A stretch of 64,000 bases of DNA, taken from Alnus glutinosa (lineage: Eukaryota > Streptophyta > Magnoliopsida > Fagales > Betulaceae). The translations under genes were made by a program, and so were the position numbers. Positions 1 through 10,990 of this stretch are shown here, piece after piece. Every line of letters starts with the position of its first letter. The stretch's first letter is position 1. Under the pieces are notes generated by a model. That model saw only the letters and a program-made list of their open reading frames with translations, was not told the origin of the DNA and made no database searches. Location of the stretch: the NCBI RefSeq assembly GCF_958979055.1, contig NC_084891.1, positions 28,640,001 through 28,704,000 on the forward strand, given 5' to 3'.

Positions 1-187
1 AGGATGAATTTCTTTGAAACTATTTACGAAATGTCTTAAACAAAAACACAATGCCTATTTAAGGAAGCAAAATTTTGCACTGCACTTGATGTCTATTAAA
101 TGAGGTTTCATTAATTGTTAATTAAGTCGAGGAGTATTTTGAAAGATGAGTTAATAGCATTAAGAATCTCAAGCATCTCTAATATTT
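1..187. repeat. 3' flank of F-box unit, duplicated copy
   Basis: This stretch, including the motifs around a TTAATTGTTAATTAAG core and a GAGTTAATAGCATTAAGAATCTC end, is repeated with few changes at about 5764-5968. It is the downstream flank of the F-box/DUF295 repeat unit. No coding potential is seen. It ends in a poly-T run (185-208) that belongs to the retroposon inserted next to it. Confidence 0.7.
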
Positions 188-1208
188 TTTTTTTTTTTTT
201 TTTTTTTTAGCAGAAACGGAATCTATCATTAATGAATAGCTCAAGGCTTACAACTTGAAAATAAAGGACAAACCCCCCATTCTCTAAACCAGAAGGATCT
301 GGCTTAAAAAACAGTTGTCTAAGCAGAAATACAACTTTTACAAGAAAATCATTTGAGCCTCTTTTACATTAACGCTCACTTTCTAAATAAAAGAGACAAG
401 ATCTAGCAATTAGCCACCAAATATTCCAGTAAAAATTGAACTCAACACAAGCAAACTGTGACCCAAGAAAAGAGACAAAAACATACGACACTGAAGCAGA
501 GACCCCCCAAAACAGGCTGCTGGCAGTGGAGGAAAAGGGCCAAGAAGCCGAACGACGGCGCGTGAGGGACACGCGCCAACACCGGCGCCACCCAGACAGA
601 GATCCGACGCCGGACGGCCGAAAACAGCCGAGATCGACCTGAGAAAAGCGGCGCGTGGCCCACACGCGCACCAAACAGCGGAGAGCCCACTGGCGCGTGG
701 GAACCACGCGCCGGTCACCGGCTACCGACAGGGCCGGATCTAGCGGCGGCTGGGGCGGAAGGCGATGGAGAACGCGGCTGGGTGGCGCGTGTCAGTCAGA
801 ATTGGGCGAGGATGAGCATATCTGGCTTCCAAAATCTGAAGAAACCAAGGTGAAAGAACGGGCCAAAAAACATCCCACCGACGACACGAACACTCGGCCA
901 ATCCCCCAAAGAAGACAACTTGAGATGAGAAATCCTGCCAGACAAAAGAAAACAAACAAATAACGACACATAAAAGCCATCATAGCCTAGAAAGGCTAGG
1001 GGAAGACTAGCCTCCACCGGATCTAGCCGGGAGGAACAAAAGCTCCACAACCCTAAAGGTCAGGAGACAAACTAACCCCACTGAACCAACTCAGGGGGAA
1101 CAAAAACTCTCTAACTCACAAGGAGTCAGAGGGAGATCACCACCAGGAGGGGGAGGCAAGAAAACCACCCACTCCCGAAGAAAACCAAGCTCTCAAGACT
1201 TTTTTTCT
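188..1208 (-). mobile_element. Poly(A)-tailed non-autonomous retroposon, copy 1
   Basis: The element lies in minus orientation. It starts on the plus strand with a poly-T tract (185-208, the copied poly(A) tail) and runs to a pyrimidine-rich 5' end near 1208. Its minus strand carries reiterated phrases such as GGGCTATGGAGGCTTTTG-like blocks that are shared with the elements at 10078-10990 and 12133-13130. Candidate target-site duplications are CTCTAATATTT at 177-187 and CTCTAAAATTT at 1209-1219 (one mismatch). The small ORFs inside do not resemble a reverse transcriptase, so it is probably mobilised in trans by an L1-type LINE (inference). It is more GC-rich than its surroundings. Confidence 0.7.
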
Positions 1209-2067
1209 CTCTAAAATTTAAGGTCTAGTTGTGCAAGGACCAAAACATAGTTTTAGAGCCATAAACAATATTATTCCCAGTAATAAATTGTTCTTAATTT
1301 CGTGGTGCGAATTCTAAATAATAACAACTCCACGATAACATACAAAGATGGTGTAATTCCTGCAACCTCAGATCTTAAGCTTTGAAGAAATTCTAAGACT
1401 GGCCGGCAATTAAAAAAATCAACAATTGTTTCATTCTAAGACTGGCAATTACAAAAATCAAGAATTGTTTCACACATATTTGAAACACGTACACAAAGGC
1501 TTTCACTTAGATAGATTTCATATATTCAACTTCCATTAATTAGGAGTTCTAGGAAATCAAAGGCAAGAACATAAATATGATAGGATTTTTGAAAAATCCT
1601 AAACCTCCTATTGTAGGTAGAATTTTCGAAGTTGATCAATTAGAAGTGCTCTGACACAAGGTTTCATAATTTATTTGATTGATTGCTTTTATTCAATAAC
1701 AAAACATTATTTAAAAGAACAGAATAATAAAAAGTAGAGTCCACATGAAATAGAACTTTTATTTGACTCCTAACAATCTAACCACAAGACTCCTAAAAGA
1801 TAAAAGAAATAAACATAACCCTACTGAAATAACAACATAAAAAGATAAACATAAGACCTCTGCCCAAATACAAATACTAAAGACTCATCTATAACTAAAG
1901 CACCAACGAATATGACAATTACTAATAATAATAAAATACTACCAGATAATACTCGTTAACAACAACTACAAACGTAACATATACTTCTTATCAAAATCCT
2001 GCCTCAAAGCATCTTTAAACTCAAAAAAATCTCTTTCAGCGACAGGATTCAACTTCCATAGCCATCA
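1209..2067. other. Gene-poor 3' flank of the first F-box gene
   Basis: No gene is seen. From about 1240 on, the sequence parallels 6262-6596 (the same phrases around AACAATATTATTCCCAGTAATAAATT), confirming that it is the duplicated downstream flank of the F-box unit. The stretch around 1600-2000 is AT-rich and resembles 3600-4010, suggesting an older internal duplication. Confidence 0.6.
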
Positions 2068-3360
2068 TCATCCTCCGATCCTCTTCCCCGATCCTGGACT
2101 CGGTGTAACCCAAAGTTCCCATGAACCTCGCTCCATCTCGTGACATGGTAACGAGACAAAACTTTTATCCCATAACTTGAAGATTCCACTATCACTTTTT
2201 TCACCAATAACACCATAATGGAACCTGTAGGGATGATTACAGTGTAAACAACAAATATCGTAAGTGAAATAGATACAATTCTTTAAACATTGTCCATAAT
2301 CACCACAAGGAGACAAATAGAGGGGATTCCATAAACGTCTTTGAAAATCAGAACCAGACAACGATACAGACGAATTTCCACCAATAAACAACAATCGGTC
2401 ACCCAAATTCTCCACCCTATCCCAACTGGGCCCGCTCCAATTCATTCTGTAAACATCAAACTGTAATGTTCCAAATTCATTCCCCATTCCCACGTCAGGA
2501 TTGCAATGGCGTACAACCATTAACAACTCATCGTCCCCTGAATTCACTAAACGATTCACTTGGCAGTAAATAGGTTGTTCTGGTTGTCTGAAATTTAAAT
2601 TTACTGAAACACTCGGTAACTCGCAATTTACATCACAAACTGCAATTACTCCGTCATTACTCAAAGCGTAGAATTTCTCCTTGTAATAAACAACGTCTTC
2701 AATGAAACCCACGTCAGGAAAGAAGGTCCAAGATAGATCACCGTCTTTATAGTATGCCAACTCATCGCTGTATCTGAGAATCGCCATTGCAACGAAGTTG
2801 CTGTTCAGTGGGTCTGAGGAAATAGCAATTTTTTTGAGAAAACAGTCACGCATTTCCCTCAAACTAAGATAGTAGAAGTAGTCGTCGTCCACGATAAATA
2901 ACTCATACTCCTGGCCGACTCGGGAGTAGTCGAAGCTCACTACGTTGGGGAAGGAGGTGAGCGAAGGGAGGTGGAATTTGGCCTGAGTGAGAGGGTTAAG
3001 GAGGACGATGGCCGGGGAGTCGTCGAGGATGACGAGCCAGCCATTGGAGGAGGAGCAAATGTTCGCGTCGGGGCGAAAAACGTCTGGGATTTGGATACGG
3101 TAGGTGTTGCCCGTAGAGAGGTCATAAAAGGAGCGCTGGTCTTGAGGTTGAGATTTGGAGAGAGGAAGCATGAGCCATGGGAATTGTGGGGAGAGGTGGC
3201 ACGGAACCTTTGGAATTGACCGGCACCACATGAAACACACGGCTCGGAATCGAACATAATCAACGTAAACTGTGATTTTCTTCGAGATTGATTGAACGAG
3301 TTCTTCAGGAAGTTGAGTCCAATCAACCGCCATTCTTGATCCAATTCCTAGATGAACCAA
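2068..3360 (-). CDS. F-box/DUF295 protein (SKIP23-like), paralogue A
   Basis: This is an intact single-exon gene of 430 aa. The N-terminal F-box (about residues 12-55, starting VDWTQLPEELVQSI) is the part that would bind SKP1/ASK in an SCF ubiquitin ligase. The rest is a DUF295 domain with family phrases such as LVNSGDDELLMVVR, LGDRLLFIGGNSSVSLS and NCIYFTYD. The substrate is unknown. The chosen start gives MVHLGIGSR before the conserved MAVDW; this extension is also present in paralogue B, so either Met is possible. Compared with B, a one-base shift near the end replaces an acidic tail with GSGKRIGG. A TATA-like CCTTTAAATAG lies about 60 bp upstream. Plant genomes often carry tandem arrays of such genes. 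Confidence is high for the family and low for any specific function. Confidence 0.93.
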   Translation of the reverse strand: MVHLGIGSRMAVDWTQLPEELVQSISKKITVYVDYVRFRAVCFMWCRSIPKVPCHLSPQFPWLMLPLSKSQPQDQRSFYDLSTGNTYRIQIPDVFRPDANICSSSNGWLVILDDSPAIVLLNPLTQAKFHLPSLTSFPNVVSFDYSRVGQEYELFIVDDDYFYYLSLREMRDCFLKKIAISSDPLNSNFVAMAILRYSDELAYYKDGDLSWTFFPDVGFIEDVVYYKEKFYALSNDGVIAVCDVNCELPSVSVNLNFRQPEQPIYCQVNRLVNSGDDELLMVVRHCNPDVGMGNEFGTLQFDVYRMNWSGPSWDRVENLGDRLLFIGGNSSVSLSGSDFQRRLWNPLYLSPCGDYGQCLKNCIYFTYDICCLHCNHPYRFHYGVIGEKSDSGIFKLWDKSFVSLPCHEMERGSWELWVTPSPGSGKRIGG

Positions 3361-3417
3361 TTATCAGAAGAATACAGTCAATAGTTGTGGGTAGAAGCAA
3401 AGGAAATACGAAGGGAA

Positions 3418-3428
3418 CTATTTAAAGG
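3418..3428 (-). promoter_or_regulatory. Putative TATA box of F-box gene A
   Basis: On the minus strand this reads CCTTTAAATAG, 58-68 bp upstream of the first ATG. The same motif and flanks are kept in the 5' remnant near 12049-12062 but are absent upstream of paralogue B. The role is inferred from position and composition only. Confidence 0.35.
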
Positions 3429-4966
3429 TAGAGAATAGAGAGGTGTAGATGGAAACTTAATAAATGTGCACAAGAATCGTAATTAAATATGTTCACATAG
3501 TAAAATGAAAAGATAATTAATTAAATGTTTAAGATGCACTAATTAAAAGTATATCTTACCTGCTTAGTTGACGTATGACGAGAACTCAACAAGAATTATA
3601 GATATGGTAGAATTTTTTAGGAATCTTAAACTTGCTTGGTTAAGCAATTAAAAGTGTTCTGAACTCACAAACATAAGGTTTGATAATTTTGTTGATTCAT
3701 TACTTTTATTCAATAACAAAGGAATATTTAAAAAAACAAAATACAATAGAAAATAGAGTTCCACATGAAATAGAACTTTTATTTGACTTATAACTTAACA
3801 GCCTAACCTAGTATAAACAAGACTTCTAAAAGATAAATATAAAAGAGATGAACATAATCCTACCCAAACAACAACGTAAAAAGATAAACATAGACATCTA
3901 CTTACACAACAATAATAAACTAATAAAACAACTAATGAACTGAACAAATAGTAAAGCAATAAACCACTATTGAATTAAATAACATAATAGATAATATTTT
4001 TTAACAGACACAATACCTAACAAGGACTACGCATGTAACAATATAGGCATAGAAAAATGAAAGGACATCGAATATTAATTTCAAGATAGATAAATTAAGC
4101 ATGTACACATAGAAAAATGAAAAGACATTTAAATGTTTCCATATAGATTAATTAACACATGTATACATAGAAAAAGACACTTAAATATTTTCTGAATAGC
4201 ATGATTAAACAAAAGAAAAATAAGAAAAGAAAAAGAGAGAAATTCACCTATCGGCTATTGATCTTGTAGTTGTAAAGAGAGTAATTGCTTTTAAACTGTA
4301 CGGAGACTCGCGCTATTCTTCATAACAAAATCTGTTCTGCCCTTCTTTCATTTTTCTTTTTATTTCTTTCTTTCTCCACTTTGTTTTATTTTTCTTTTTA
4401 TTATTTTCGCAAAGAAATGTTATTTAATACATTCTTCTACAATTGTCTGATGACGTGACAGTAAATACCAATACTTGAAAAAAATAAAAAATTAAATGTT
4501 GATCGAATAGTTACTTTTCAGTACCATTTCATCTTAATTATATAAGAGCTGTACTATTATAAAAAGATAATGATATTTAGTAGACTATTATATAATGTCA
4601 TATAACTTGATGATCGATATATGTGGCAGTATAAATTAGTCTTTGGATCAAAATTTGTTAAAAATAAAAAATAAATCAATAGGTAATTTTTACTATTACA
4701 TCATCTTAATTATATATATATATATACACACACACAAAGGAAAGTAAAATAAAGTTTCCTTGAGAAAGATTTGGAATTTATAAATATCTTGTAGTTTATA
4801 GATACGTTGGATGAAACCGAAAAAGTCTTATAATGAAAAATTATGTTTCATAGTTTTACAAATCAAAATTTTTACTTACAAAATTGATTTATCGGAAGAA
4901 ATCAAATTTTTGTATAACAATTTCCAATTTTGTCTTTTGCGTCAACGGATGTGAAACTGATAATGA
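3429..4966. other. AT-rich spacer with recurring 60-bp block
   Basis: No gene is seen. Between about 4020 and 4210 the motif CATAGAAAAATGAAAAGACA recurs three times with intervening TAGATTAATTAA(A/G)CATGTA, forming imperfect repeats of about 60 bp. The same block occurs at 10021-10080, 11005-11110, 13990-14215, 16640-16880 and 20170-20210, and diverged copies near 25255-25350. The remainder is AT-rich with short TA and CA runs around 4710-4735. Confidence 0.6.
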
Positions 4967-5085
4967 TTCATAAAGTCTTCATATCATAAATGCTTCTTCA
5001 AAAGTCTTCGTGTCATAATTCTTCTTCATAAAGTCTGTCATAATGCATCTTCATAAAGTCTTCATGTCATAATGCTTCATAATTC
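4967..5085. repeat. Four imperfect 25-30 bp tandem repeats
   Basis: The unit approximates TTCATAAAGTCTTCATGTCATAATGCTTC and is repeated about four times with small indels. On the minus strand it directly follows the stop of the small ORF at 5077-5343. No function can be assigned. Confidence 0.6.
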
Positions 5086-5343
5086 TAAATCTGCATAAGG
5101 ATCCTGAGAATCTGTATAAGGATCTTGAGCATATCCTAGTAGTACTGATTCATCTTCATTTTCATCATCTGATAATTGAGATAGAGTTTCGAGCAAATGT
5201 TTTTTGAACTCATACTTTGAACTGGAGGAGACTAATTTGACTTGATTGATGCTTTTTTTTACAAGAAACTGATTTGAGGCTAGAAATTGGTCTGTAAATA
5301 ATTTAGTATTAGGTGGTCGATTTTTTTGAGTTTGACCGGTCAT
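5077..5343 (-). CDS. Unrecognised small ORF with acidic C-terminus
   Basis: This ORF encodes 88 aa. The first part is Lys/Gln/Asn-rich, and the last third is acidic (LSDDENEDES) with a short internal repeat of QDPYTDS/QDPYADL. The composition is protein-like rather than random AT-rich translation, and the frame extends upstream of the Met for about 20 codons before a stop. It may be the tail of a larger broken repetitive-element protein. No F-box, DUF295 or other known domain was recognised. It is followed by the short tandem repeats at 4967-5085. Confidence 0.25.
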   Translation of the reverse strand: MTGQTQKNRPPNTKLFTDQFLASNQFLVKKSINQVKLVSSSSKYEFKKHLLETLSQLSDDENEDESVLLGYAQDPYTDSQDPYADLEL

Positions 5344-6596
5344 CGTGTAGTCAAGTTCAGAGAAGATAACCGATGTTTTTACTGTTGTAGTTTAAATTGG
5401 TTGTCGAGACTTACATGTCAAGAATTAATTCTACGCAGCCAAAAATTCTTTGTGCAAAAGTGACATCAGTTGATTGGCTACCATGTTCACATATTTTGTT
5501 TTGTTTTGTTTCCTGTTCTTTTTCCATTATCTCCGTCTCTTGTTTTTCAAGACAAAGTGTCTCTTTCAAGATTTTTAATATAATATATTAATTGATTAAT
5601 TTTCTTTAAAAAAAATTAATTACTATTTTTAAATTAGATATTTTAGAATGGGATCCTCTCTAGTTTCAGCTTCAAGATGTATAGGAACCATTTTATGGTT
5701 TAGAATTTAGTTTTATCACAAGTTAGGTGTTAAGATGAATGTTTTAATATGAGTGGGCATGTTGCAAGAAATCACATTCATGTGTTAAGATGAATTTCTT
5801 TGAAATTATTAACGAAATGTCTTAAACAAAACCACAATGCCTATTTATTGAAGCAAAAGTTTGCACTTTGCACACGATGTCTATTAAATGAGGTTTCATT
5901 AATTGTTAATTAAGTTCAGGATCGGAGTATTTTGAAAGATGAGTTAATAGCATTAAGAATCTCAGGCACCTGTTTTTCACCTGCCATTAGAAGGTGAAAG
6001 AGAATCATCTAACTCATCTTAAGCTAGGCAATTTTATGTCTAAGTGGCTTCCGATAATTGTTTGAAAGAATTTTTTTGACCCATAAATAAAGATATTTCG
6101 GCAATTCTAAAGACCCAACGCTACAATATGGAACTCATGAGCCCAAAAACAAAGAGAAATGCTACGTGTACTAATCAATCAGCTTTATATCAATTTGGTA
6201 CTTATCTCGTGGTAAAAGATTTGAAATCCATATAGCATTTCTCTAACTCTTTTAAGAGGGAGGACATAAACATAGTTTTAGAGACAAACAATATTATTCC
6301 CAGTAATAAATTATTCTTAATTTCATGGTGCAAATTCTAAATAATAACAACTCCACTATAACATATAAAGATGGTGTAATTCCTGCAACCTCAGATCTTA
6401 AGCTTTGAAGAAATTCTAAGACTGTCAGTTACGAAAATCAAGAATTGTTTTCACTTAGATTTCATACATTCAACATCCATTGATTAGGAGTTCTAGGAAA
6501 TCGAGGGCCTTGTAGAAACAAACTTGCACATAATTCGTATCAAAATCTTACATCAAAGCATCTTTAAACTCAAAAAATCTCTCTCAGCGACAGGAT
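5344..6596. other. Spacer and duplicated 3' flank of F-box gene B
   Basis: No gene is supported. About 5764-5968 matches 1-187, and 6262-6596 matches the flank downstream of paralogue A, so the whole F-box unit was duplicated with its 3' flank. Unlike unit A, no retroposon interrupts this copy. Confidence 0.6.
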
Positions 6597-7907
6597 TCAA
6601 CTTCCATAGTCAACTTCATAGCCAACATCATCCTCCGATTCTCTTCCTCCTCCTGGACTCGGTGTAAACCAAAGTTCCCATGAACCTCGCTCCAGCTCAC
6701 GATATGGTAACGAGACAAAGGTTTCATCCCATAATTTGAAGATTCCTCTATCACCTTTTTTACCAAAAACACCATAAGCGAAAGCGTCGGGATTACAGTT
6801 GAAACAATAAATATCGTCTGTGAAATAGATACAATTCTTTAAACATTGTCCATAATCATCACAAGGAGACAAATAGCAGGGATTCCGTAAACATCCTTGA
6901 AAATCAGAACCAGACAACGATACAGATGAATTTCCACCAATAAATAACAATCGGTCACCCAAATTCTCCACTCTATCCCAACTGGGCCCGCTCCAATTCA
7001 TTCTGAAAACATCAAACCGTAACGTTCCAAATCCATGCCCCATTTCCACTTCATTATTGCAATGGCGTGCAACCATTAACAACTCATCGTCCCCTGAATT
7101 CACTAAACGATTCACCAGGCAGTAAATAGGTGGTCTTGGTGGTCTGAAATTTACTGAAACACTCGGTAACTCGCAATTTACATTACAAACTGCAATTTCT
7201 CCTCCTTCTTTCAAAGCGTAGAATTTCTCCTTGTAATAAACAATGTCTTCAATGTAACCCACGTCAGGAAAGAAAGTCCAAGATAGATCACCGTTTTTAT
7301 AGTATGCCAACTCATCGTTATATCTGAGAATCGCCATCGCAACAAAGTTGCCATTCAGTGGGTCTGAGGAAATAACAATTTTTCTGACAAACATGTCACG
7401 CATTGCCCTCAAACTATCATAGTATAATTCGCCGTCCCTGTTAAAGAACTCATACTCCCGGCCGACTCTGGAGTAGTCAAAGCTCACCACGTTGGGGAAG
7501 GAGATGAGCGAAGGGAGGTGGAATTTGGCATGAGTGAGAGGGTTAAGGAGAACGATGGCTGGGGAGTCGTCGAGAATGACGAGCCAACCATTGGAGGAGG
7601 AGCAAATGCGAATTTCGGGGCGAGAAGCTTCTGGGAGTTCGATATGGTAGGTGTTGCCCGTAGAGAGGTCATAAAAGGAGCGCTGGTATCGTGGTTGGGA
7701 TTTGGAGAGAGGAAGCATGAGCCATGGGAGTTGTGGGGGGAGGTGGCGCGGAACCTTTGGAATCGACCGGCGCCACATGAGACACACAGCTCGGAATCGA
7801 ACATAATCGATGTAAACGGTGATTTTCTTCGAGATTGATTGAACGAGTTCTTCGGGAAGTTGAGTCCAATCAACAGCCATTCTTGATCCAATTCCTAGAT
7901 GAACCAT
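6597..7907 (-). CDS. F-box/DUF295 protein (SKIP23-like), paralogue B
   Basis: This is an intact single-exon gene of 436 aa, closely similar to paralogue A along its full length. The F-box is at about residues 12-55 (VDWTQLPEELVQSISKKITVYIDY). The DUF295 domain follows, with LVNSGDDELLMVAR, LGDRLLFIGGNSSVSLS and NCIYFTDD. It is expected to act as a substrate adaptor of an SCF E3 ligase (family knowledge). The C-terminus ends in an acidic tail (SEDDVGYEVDYGS) that paralogue A has lost through a frame change. Homology to A continues only about 30 bp upstream of the ATG. Beyond about 7940 the 5' region is different DNA, so B probably has a different promoter. Confidence 0.93.
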   Translation of the reverse strand: MVHLGIGSRMAVDWTQLPEELVQSISKKITVYIDYVRFRAVCLMWRRSIPKVPRHLPPQLPWLMLPLSKSQPRYQRSFYDLSTGNTYHIELPEASRPEIRICSSSNGWLVILDDSPAIVLLNPLTHAKFHLPSLISFPNVVSFDYSRVGREYEFFNRDGELYYDSLRAMRDMFVRKIVISSDPLNGNFVAMAILRYNDELAYYKNGDLSWTFFPDVGYIEDIVYYKEKFYALKEGGEIAVCNVNCELPSVSVNFRPPRPPIYCLVNRLVNSGDDELLMVARHCNNEVEMGHGFGTLRFDVFRMNWSGPSWDRVENLGDRLLFIGGNSSVSLSGSDFQGCLRNPCYLSPCDDYGQCLKNCIYFTDDIYCFNCNPDAFAYGVFGKKGDRGIFKLWDETFVSLPYRELERGSWELWFTPSPGGGRESEDDVGYEVDYGS

Positions 7908-7939
7908 TTATCAAAAGAATACAGTCAATAGTTGTAGGT

Positions 7940-8760
7940 TTAATTAAAAAAAAAAAAACTAAAACGAAAGTACTGAAGGTGAAAACGCGGGTGGTCAAGA
8001 GAGTTCTAGACCATTTCCCAAATTTCCCCCAAAAAGAAAACCGCAACAAAAAAAAAGACCCCAAAAAGAAAAAAGACTTTTTTTGTTCATCGATTTTGTC
8101 ATTTGAATCACATGGCTCTAAAAACGCAACCTGGCCATCACCATTCAATTCCAAACCCAGCAACCCTAAACCAAGAAAACGCAGCGGAAAATCATCAAAC
8201 ACATCGGCTACACAACGTCGAACACATCTCCCAAAAAGAGACCCACAAATCCAAACCAACAATCATTGTACAGAATTCAATCAAATGGAAAACATGAGAA
8301 AGAAAGAAACAAATCAAAAGGAAAGAGCTCTCATTTACCGGAGGTCTAAATACCCGTGTAAAAATTCACCGTTCAGTTCATTATATTTAAAAAAGAAACC
8401 CATATATGAAAAAAGAAAAAGAAAAAAAAAGAAACAAACCCACCGTTGCTTGAGGAGGCTTTCACTGCATCTGCGTTCTGGCTCCTCATCATCCCAGAAC
8501 AGGCCCTGTTCTAGCAAGACTGGAAAAGGGTCTGGTTTATGGGTATTGCGGTATTAGAAATTTAAGCCGACTTAGATTTTGTCTCGAAAGCAAAGACTTT
8601 TGAAGAGTAAATCAAACGGGGAGCTTTGTCTTCTCGTAGTTCCTGAGAGAGAGAGAGAGAGAGAGAGAAAAAAAAAAAGAAAGGGGAGGGGGTGAGCTTT
8701 GTCGTCTGCGTCTGCGTTCTGGGGATATTTCGGAGATTTGGGGCCTTTCAGAAATGTTTC
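7940..8760 (-). other. Foreign 5' region upstream of F-box gene B
   Basis: This stretch is more GC-rich than its surroundings. It has a GA tract at 8649-8668 (CT-rich on the minus strand, as in plant 5' UTRs) and a minus-strand exon-like piece encoding EEPERRCSESLLKQ followed by GTGGGTTTG, a possible splice donor, near 8430-8520. It looks like the orphan 5' end of another gene placed in front of paralogue B. The plus-strand ORF of 240 aa here is Lys-rich and antisense-like, so it is not called. Confidence 0.4.
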
Positions 8761-9329
8761 AGGTTTCCTTTCGTGTTTTTTTTTTTTTTTTAATTATTAA
8801 AAAAAAAAAAACTGACGTGCACAGAGCCACGTCAGCAGAGTGGTGTCTACTAATAACAATCTTCGTCTTCGTAGCATTCTTTGTATCCACACTAAATTTT
8901 ACTAATTAAAATAATTAAAAGTTATTTTTCTCTATTTTGGTGAGTTATTTTTTTTAAAACACTCCTACCAGCTTCACAATTTTAACTATTTATTATTCAC
9001 TATTTTATTTAAATAATACTTATTCGAATATCTTTATTTTTTCTATTTATTTTTTTTATTGTTTATCTTTTCCTAACACTCTTATTTTTTTTAAATTGTT
9101 TTGTTTTTCAAAAATGTTTTATGGCTTATTTTGTAAAAATGTATTAATAGTCAAGGCCACATTTAAAAAACTATTTAAATAATTGATATTCGAAAGTAAT
9201 TTCCAGCATTTGAAAAGCTCCTGAATTTTTTAATTTTATTTTTTATATTGATAACATAAATTTTTAAAAATATTACCAAACAGGCGTTCAACATGTCAAA
9301 GTTTGGTTGGATCGTAAAGACAGGAGAGG

Positions 9330-9363
<34 letters not shown>

Positions 9364-10066
9364 GAAATTGCAATTTTTATTGTTTTTTTAATGATTTGGA
9401 AAGTGAATAATACTCGTCAAAGTTGATAAGTACTGTTCACTTACCAAATTTTTGTTGGTTAAATTGGTGAGGCTGTTGGAAGTGATTTTTGTACATTTTC
9501 ACCAAATTGCCTCACCAAAATAACTAAAAACCTATTTTGGTGAGGCTACTAGGAATGCTTTCACAAGTAACAAAAACGTGTTTCGCAAGCAATGGAAATA
9601 TGGATCTGCAGCTTTGAGACGTGCGCCATTCAGTTGAAAGGACAACAACATATGTTCCAACGTCTACTTTTGCCTCAAAAACCCTCCCAAATTAAATATT
9701 TTCATTCTGCCCTTAAACTTTAGAGTAATGATTCTTGTACAACTCATATACAATTTTTGCACAACTCTAACTATTTTTCTTTTCTTTTATTTTTTTCTTT
9801 TTTTTATGATCAATCATTGTATTTGTTTTCCTACATGTGAACCCTAAATATTTAATGGTTGATCTTAAAAAAAAATGTTATTAGAGTTATGTAAAAATTG
9901 TACAATAGTTGTATAAAAAACATTACTCTAAGCTTTAACTCTCAGTTTTAACTCTCTCTCTCTCTCTCTCTCAAAACTCTCGCCCAATAAATACGCGTTT
10001 CCGATGCACTAATTAAAATGTATATGCATAGAAAAATGAAAAGACATTGAATTATTTCAAGATAGA
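8761..10066. other. AT-rich gene-free spacer
   Basis: No gene is seen. It contains long A/T homopolymers (for example 9330-9357), a region around 8930-9570 whose edges carry related CTCACCAAAAT / ATTTTGGTGAG phrases (a decayed MITE), and a hairpin MITE at 9729-9936. Confidence 0.5.
9729..9936. mobile_element. Palindromic MITE
   Basis: The left arm reads TAATGATTCTTGTACAACTCATATACAATTT and the right arm reads its approximate reverse complement, ending in GTTGTATAAAAAACATTACTCT. The middle carries ATCAATCATTG and AATGGTTGATC, which pair. It has the same general architecture as the elements at 16190-16332, 16395-16612 and 43137-43278. Confidence 0.55.
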
Positions 10067-10077
10067 TTAATTAGATT

Positions 10078-10990
10078 TTTTTTTTTTTTTTTTTAAATAG
10101 TGCCTTCTTTTTCATTTCTGAGAGTCCGTTTCCAAAAGGGTTACACAACCAGAAAGCCATTATAAAGAACAAAAGCACCAAATACAACCACAAAGCCCAA
10201 AGGTGAAATCAGTGCCCGAAGGCTGAAATAGTGAACTAGAGATAAAGAATCTCTACCCACTAAACCAGGAAAAAACTTGGCTTAAAGCAGCAACCAAACG
10301 GTAGACTATGATCAAAGACAAGAATTTACATAAAAACAACAAACAGAAAACCCCAAAACACAATCACCGGGAAAAAAACGACCACCGGAGTCGACACGTG
10401 TAAAGCACGCGCCTTCTTCGAGAACCCCCTACGATGGACGACCTTCAGGAACATAGATTGACACCTTCCAAGACCAGAGAAGCAAGCTATAACCCACACG
10501 TGCAAAAACATAACAGCTAAACCCCCGGCGCGTGCGGGTCACTCGCCGAACAAAAGTGAACCGCACAATCTCGTTGAGTGACCATCCTGACCGGAAAAGG
10601 CCAGCAACCGCAACTAGATGGGTCTTGTCGAAGAAAAACCAACCGAGAATTATAGATCTAACTTTGAAAACACCTCCACCGGAAATCCACCAACACCCAC
10701 CGTTATTCTCGGGCCAGTACTTGAAAATCTCTGTTTGCAACAATAAATAATAGAAAAACAAAAGAAAAAAACCAACAACCTCCATTGGTTCAAGCACCGG
10801 GATGACCAAAAGCTCCAATGGTTTTAAAGGCTTGGAGAAGAGACCACCTACCTCTAGAAACAAGCCAATGGGGGAACAAAAGCCACCATAGCCCTAAAGG
10901 TCAAGGGGAAACACCAGCACCAAGAGGGAGGCGAACAAAGCTCACAATTTTTCTCTCCCTCTCTCTAGAAACTTCATAGACACCAAAAGC
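10078..10990 (-). mobile_element. Poly(A)-tailed non-autonomous retroposon, copy 2
   Basis: This minus-orientation copy begins with a poly-T tract and ends with a pyrimidine-rich 5' terminus (TTTTTCTCTCCCTCTCTCTAG). It is flanked by a perfect 11-bp target-site duplication, TTAATTAGATT, at 10067-10077 and 10991-11001. Removing it rejoins the recurring 60-bp block, which gives the pre-insertion sequence. Its minus strand shares GGGCTATGGTGGCTTTTG and related phrases with copies 1 and 3. It has no reverse transcriptase. Confidence 0.8.

Noticed and set aside
436-963. Overlapping ORFs of 68-112 aa in the first retroposon
   Set aside because: They lie in GC-rich element sequence, occupy several frames and both strands at once, and do not resemble each other across the copies.
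7835-8557. 240-aa plus-strand ORF
   Set aside because: It is Lys/Thr-rich, runs over A-homopolymers and starts antisense to the F-box B start. It shows no domain and no protein-like composition.
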